DNA of 7,540 nt from Deltaproteobacteria bacterium (GTDB lineage: Bacteria; Bdellovibrionota; UBA1018; UBA923). The stretch spans positions 1 to 7,540 of the forward strand of contig JACQAX010000085.1 of the NCBI GenBank assembly GCA_016194795.1, read 5' to 3'. The notes under the pieces were generated by a model. That model had not been told where the DNA came from and searched no databases. It worked only from the letters and a program-made list of their open reading frames with translations. Numbering within the stretch: position 1 is the stretch's first letter; each line of letters opens with the position of its first letter. Position numbers and translations under genes: made by a program. This document shows, in pieces, positions 5,646-7,540 of the stretch.

Positions 5646-6482
5646 TCACGGGAGCCGGGTTTTGCCAGCACCCTGCTTGTTGTCCGAGGTGCCGCTCGGC
5701 TCGCCGGCGAGCACGGTTTTCGGCGCGGCCGCGTCCTCGGTGCTCGGGCCCGGCTCGGTGGCGAGCTTGTGCAAATCGGCATTCAGCTTCCAGACGTCGA
5801 AGTCGACGGCAAGCTGCTCGGGGCTCGTGAAAAGGCACTCGCCCTTCGACGTGAGGACGACGCGGAGCTTGAGGGTGCCCGGCGTTTTGAGATCGGGGCC
5901 GTAGGTGAGCTGCTTGTCGGCTTTGGCCGCCTTCGAGTTGTCCTCGAGCGAGAGCTCGACCTTGGAGAGCTTCATCGTGGATTTGGCGAAGTCGAGCCTG
6001 GCCGCGTCGGCCAGGAACTTGTTGAGGGCGCCGGTCTGGCTCGAGAGGCAGCCGAACTGCGCCTCGTCGAGGTGTTTGAGCGGCGTCGAGGCAACCACGT
6101 GGACCGCGGGCTTGACGACCACCTCGCGGCGGTTGCTGTAGAGCTCCTCGAAGCGGTCGCCGAAGAAGTTGTCGTGGCAAAGCACGTCCGTGGCTCGCGA
6201 GTCAAACGCCCAGTAACGGATTCCGTGCAGATCGTAGAGGCTCAGGTACCGGTCGCGGGTGCAGATCGCCTGGGTCGTCGCGGCGATGACCTTGGGCAAG
6301 TCGGCGGTGCCTGACGCCGAATAGTCGAGGCCGTTGTCGGAGCGCGTGAACAGGGCGAGGTTGCCGGTCGCGAGCTTCGCGGGCAGCGCCGCCTTGTAGC
6401 TCTGCGCGAGCGCAAGGGGGGCGGAGACCGAAGAGATCAGGGCGGCGGCAAGCGCGTAGCGCGCGGCGTTCGAAATTTTCAT
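5646..6482 (-). CDS. Secreted protein of unknown function with four cysteines
   Basis: I do not recognise this 278-residue protein. It begins with a signal peptide (MKISNAARYALAAALISSVS, then APLALA) with probable cleavage after ALA at residue 26, giving a periplasmic or secreted mature protein of about 252 residues. Four cysteines (C74, C102, C145, C216) could make two disulfides. The middle has aromatic strands (RYLSLYDLHGIRYWAFDSR, 78-96) and later charged beta-like segments (KLSKVELSLED, LKLRVVLTSKGECLF). The last ~35 residues are Pro/Ser/Gly/Lys-rich and probably disordered. The ATG at 6482 with AGAGGGA 5 nt upstream is clear; an in-frame upstream start at 6530 would spoil the signal peptide. 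It is first in an operon with the HExxH protein. Confidence 0.75.
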   Translation of the reverse strand: MKISNAARYALAAALISSVSAPLALAQSYKAALPAKLATGNLALFTRSDNGLDYSASGTADLPKVIAATTQAICTRDRYLSLYDLHGIRYWAFDSRATDVLCHDNFFGDRFEELYSNRREVVVKPAVHVVASTPLKHLDEAQFGCLSSQTGALNKFLADAARLDFAKSTMKLSKVELSLEDNSKAAKADKQLTYGPDLKTPGTLKLRVVLTSKGECLFTSPEQLAVDFDVWKLNADLHKLATEPGPSTEDAAAPKTVLAGEPSGTSDNKQGAGKTRLP

Positions 6483-6513
6483 GGATTCCCTCTCTGTGTA
6501 TAGGGAGGGTAAA

Positions 6514-6529
6514 TACAAGCCGCGTGCCA
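6514..6529 (-). promoter_or_regulatory. Possible sigma-54 promoter of the secreted-protein operon
   Basis: On the minus strand TGGCACGCGGCTTGTA has the -24 element TGGCACG intact and a -12 element TTGT where TTGC is the norm (GG-N10-GT in place of GG-N10-GC). Its geometry would put the transcript start near 6503, about 21 bp before the ATG at 6482 and just upstream of the Shine-Dalgarno. The mismatch falls in a conserved base, so this is tentative. Confidence 0.35.
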
Positions 6530-6536
6530 CCGGCGT

Positions 6537-6564
6537 CCGCCCGCGGGAGCCCGCAAGCCGGCGG
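6537..6564. repeat. GC-rich imperfect inverted repeat
   Basis: CCGCC (6537-6541) can pair with GGCGG (6560-6564), and inside them GCGGG-AG-CCCGC (6543-6554) forms a further inverted repeat. It lies just upstream of the possible sigma-54 site. In DNA this GC-rich, such structure may be chance; an activator site is an option. Confidence 0.3.
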
Positions 6565-6604
6565 AAACAATCGGACGTTACTTAACTGTGGAGAAGACTA
6601 AACC

Positions 6605-6619
6605 GTCCAGCCGCTGGAC
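6605..6619. repeat. Perfect 6-bp inverted repeat, possible operator or hairpin
   Basis: GTCCAG-CCG-CTGGAC is a perfect inverted repeat with a 3-nt centre, in the 188-bp gap between the cyclic-nucleotide-binding gene and the secreted-protein gene. It is about 75 bp upstream of the possible sigma-54 -24 element, a distance compatible with an upstream activator site. On the minus strand it is followed by only a broken T-rich stretch, so it is a poor terminator. Confidence 0.35.
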
Positions 6620-6646
6620 ACCTGTAAGGTCGCGCAAGAAGTGCTG

Positions 6647-6671
6647 AAAAACCCGCATTTCCCGTGGAAAT
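6647..6671 (-). terminator. Weak candidate terminator after the cyclic-nucleotide-binding gene
   Basis: Reading the minus strand, a perfect 6-bp stem ATTTCC-ACG-GGAAAT begins at the last base of the stop codon and is followed by GCGGG and then five Ts. The stem is short and A/T-rich, and the T run is not directly adjacent, so termination would be weak. Confidence 0.35.
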
Positions 6672-7156
6672 CAGCGGAGCAGCCTGTGGATCGCCGTCTC
6701 GGCGTGCGAGAACGAGCCGCGGGCCAGGAGCAGGTCGTTGCTCGTCTCCTCGAGGCGCAGAAACACTTCCTTGAGCATCTGGAAGAGGATGCGGTTGGCG
6801 GCCATGGGGTAGGTGAGGAGGTACTGCTGGAACTGGTCGCGATGGAGAATCAGCAGCTGGCCGTCCTCGTTGGCCGTGACGTGGGCCGTGCGCTTGACTT
6901 GATGGAAGAGGCTCGCCTCGCCGAAGTACTCTTTGGCGCCGAGCACGGTGATGAAGGTGTCTTTGGCGCCTTTGGTCACGTTGAAGTGCCCGCTGCGGAT
7001 GACGTAGAAGAGGTCGCTGAAGTCGCCCTCGTCGATGACGCGTTCCTTGGTCTTGGCGTTGCGCACCTCGAAGAGAGGGACGAGGTGGCTGAGCTCCTCT
7101 TCGGTGAGATTCTCGAAGATCCTCACGGTCTTCAGAAACTGCTCGAGCGATGTCAT
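6671..7156 (-). CDS. Single-domain cyclic-nucleotide-binding (CRP-like sensor) protein
   Basis: This 161-residue protein is one cyclic-nucleotide-binding domain with a short helical tail. It opens with the usual helix (FLKTVRIFENLTEEELSHLVPLFE), then the beta-roll with VIDEGDFSDLFYVIRSGHFNV (40-60), and the phosphate-binding cassette FGEASLFHQVKRTA (78-91), with E80 and R89 in the positions that contact cyclic-nucleotide ribose and phosphate. A C-helix (FQQYLLTYPMAANRILFQMLKEVFLRLEET) follows. There is no DNA-binding helix-turn-helix, which would need about 60 more residues, so it is not a CRP-type transcription factor. It may act on a partner protein. Its ATG shares one base with the stop of the upstream adenosine deaminase gene (TAATG), which implies translational coupling. 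A GAGG lies very close to the ATG. Confidence 0.88.
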   Translation of the reverse strand: MTSLEQFLKTVRIFENLTEEELSHLVPLFEVRNAKTKERVIDEGDFSDLFYVIRSGHFNVTKGAKDTFITVLGAKEYFGEASLFHQVKRTAHVTANEDGQLLILHRDQFQQYLLTYPMAANRILFQMLKEVFLRLEETSNDLLLARGSFSHAETAIHRLLR

Positions 7157-7540
7157 TACCTCAAGAATGAATGGCGAGCGGCATATCCGTCAATCTTCAT
7201 CAGATCTTCATCGCTCAGGCCGAGGTACTTCTTGCAGCGGGAATATTCTTCCCCGAGCGTGACGCCGAAGATTCCGGGATCGTCGGTGCTCACCGAGACG
7301 GGAACGCCGGCGTCGAGAAACCGGGGAAGCGGGTGCTCCTTCCAGTCGGCGACCGAGCGGGTGACCCAGTTGCTCGTGGGGCACGTCTCGAGCAGGATGC
7401 CGTCGCGCTCGAGGCGCTTGACGAGCGCCGGGTCCTGGATCGAGTGGATGCCGTGTCCGATGCGTCGGGCGCCGAGCTCGTCGATGGCCTCCCAGACGTT
7501 TTCTGGCCCGCAGGCTTCGCCGGCGTGGATCGTCGCCGGC
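7156..7540 (-). CDS. Adenosine deaminase family protein, C-terminal part (5' end beyond the window)
   Basis: Reading leftward from the window edge in the frame whose first full codon is 7539-7537, an open frame of 127 residues ends at TAA (7158-7156). It shows the family's conserved blocks in order: IHAGEACGPENVWEAI with the catalytic Glu of HAGE, ARRIGHGIHSIQDP with the active-site His, LLETCPTSNWVTRSV, and the metal-binding VSTDDPGIFGVTLGEEY. The enzyme hydrolyses adenosine (or a related aminopurine) to inosine in purine salvage, using a zinc ion. The N-terminal part with the first metal ligands is outside the window. Related adenine or aminofutalosine deaminases share these motifs, so the substrate is not settled. 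It overlaps the cyclic-nucleotide-binding gene by one base. Confidence 0.88.
   Translation of the reverse strand, partial: PATIHAGEACGPENVWEAIDELGARRIGHGIHSIQDPALVKRLERDGILLETCPTSNWVTRSVADWKEHPLPRFLDAGVPVSVSTDDPGIFGVTLGEEYSRCKKYLGLSDEDLMKIDGYAARHSFLR

Noticed and set aside
4860..6314. A 484-codon open frame on the plus strand across the protease and secreted-protein genes
   Set aside because: It runs antisense to two genes with clear motifs or signal peptides and through the gap between them, and its composition is that of a shadow frame.
6671..7156. The cyclic-nucleotide-binding protein as a CRP/FNR transcription factor
   Set aside because: The protein ends after the C-helix region and lacks the helix-turn-helix domain.
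1..7540. tRNA, rRNA, CRISPR, insertion sequence or integrase signatures
   Set aside because: No repeat-spacer pattern, transposase motif, terminal inverted repeats or tRNA-like cloverleaf was seen. Gene-free gaps are all under 200 bp.

Overview
The window is G+C-rich (about two thirds by eye) and densely packed with short bacterial genes on both strands. It has small intergenic gaps, convergent genes that overlap at their 3' ends, and no RNA gene, insertion sequence or CRISPR array that I can see. The gene set (an isolated FliG C-terminal-type protein, a baeRF/host-attachment-type protein, DUF4337, an MNIO/DUF692 enzyme, and a cyclic-nucleotide-binding protein coupled to adenosine deaminase) suggests a free-living, high-GC Gram-negative such as Acidobacteriota or Myxococcota. 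That placement is inference from style and not a marker-based assignment.

Layout. At 2-946 (+) is a fold-type II PLP enzyme of the threonine/serine dehydratase family. Its 3' end overlaps a convergent 140-residue protein (936-1358, -) that matches only the last part of the flagellar rotor protein FliG. Divergent from that is a 157-residue host-attachment/baeRF-type protein (1475-1948, +). Its end overlaps the MNIO gene (1932-2882, -), which is the second gene of a two-gene operon. The first gene (2896-3177, -) encodes a Sec-exported, Lys/Cys-rich small protein that looks like a bufferin-type precursor. Divergent from this operon across a 112-bp regulatory gap are a DUF4337 membrane protein (3290-3832, +) and, 3 bp later, a D-Ala-D-Ala-ligase-like ATP-grasp enzyme (3836-4849, +). 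Convergent to the ATP-grasp gene is a minus-strand pair: a secreted cysteine-containing protein of unknown function (5646-6482) followed by an HExxH putative zinc protease (4827-5630). The right end holds the 3' part of adenosine deaminase (7156 to the edge, -), whose stop codon overlaps the start of a cyclic-nucleotide-binding protein (6671-7156, -).

The most interesting element is the precursor plus MNIO pair at 1932-3177. MNIO enzymes (MbnB, TglH, HvfB, BufB) oxidatively modify cysteines of ribosomal peptides, and bufferin/Hvf products handle copper in the periplasm. Here the presumed substrate has only three cysteines, in a short CKG-type cluster within a very lysine-rich mature chain. 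No DUF2063/HvfC/BufC-type partner gene follows, because the next gene downstream is convergent. The divergent gap carries a plausible promoter with a TGACGTCA palindrome over its -35 region and a tandem 13-bp repeat over the precursor's ribosome binding site. The likely reading is a minimal metal- or stress-responsive RiPP operon. Metal binding, regulation and any link to the divergent DUF4337/ATP-grasp pair are inference.
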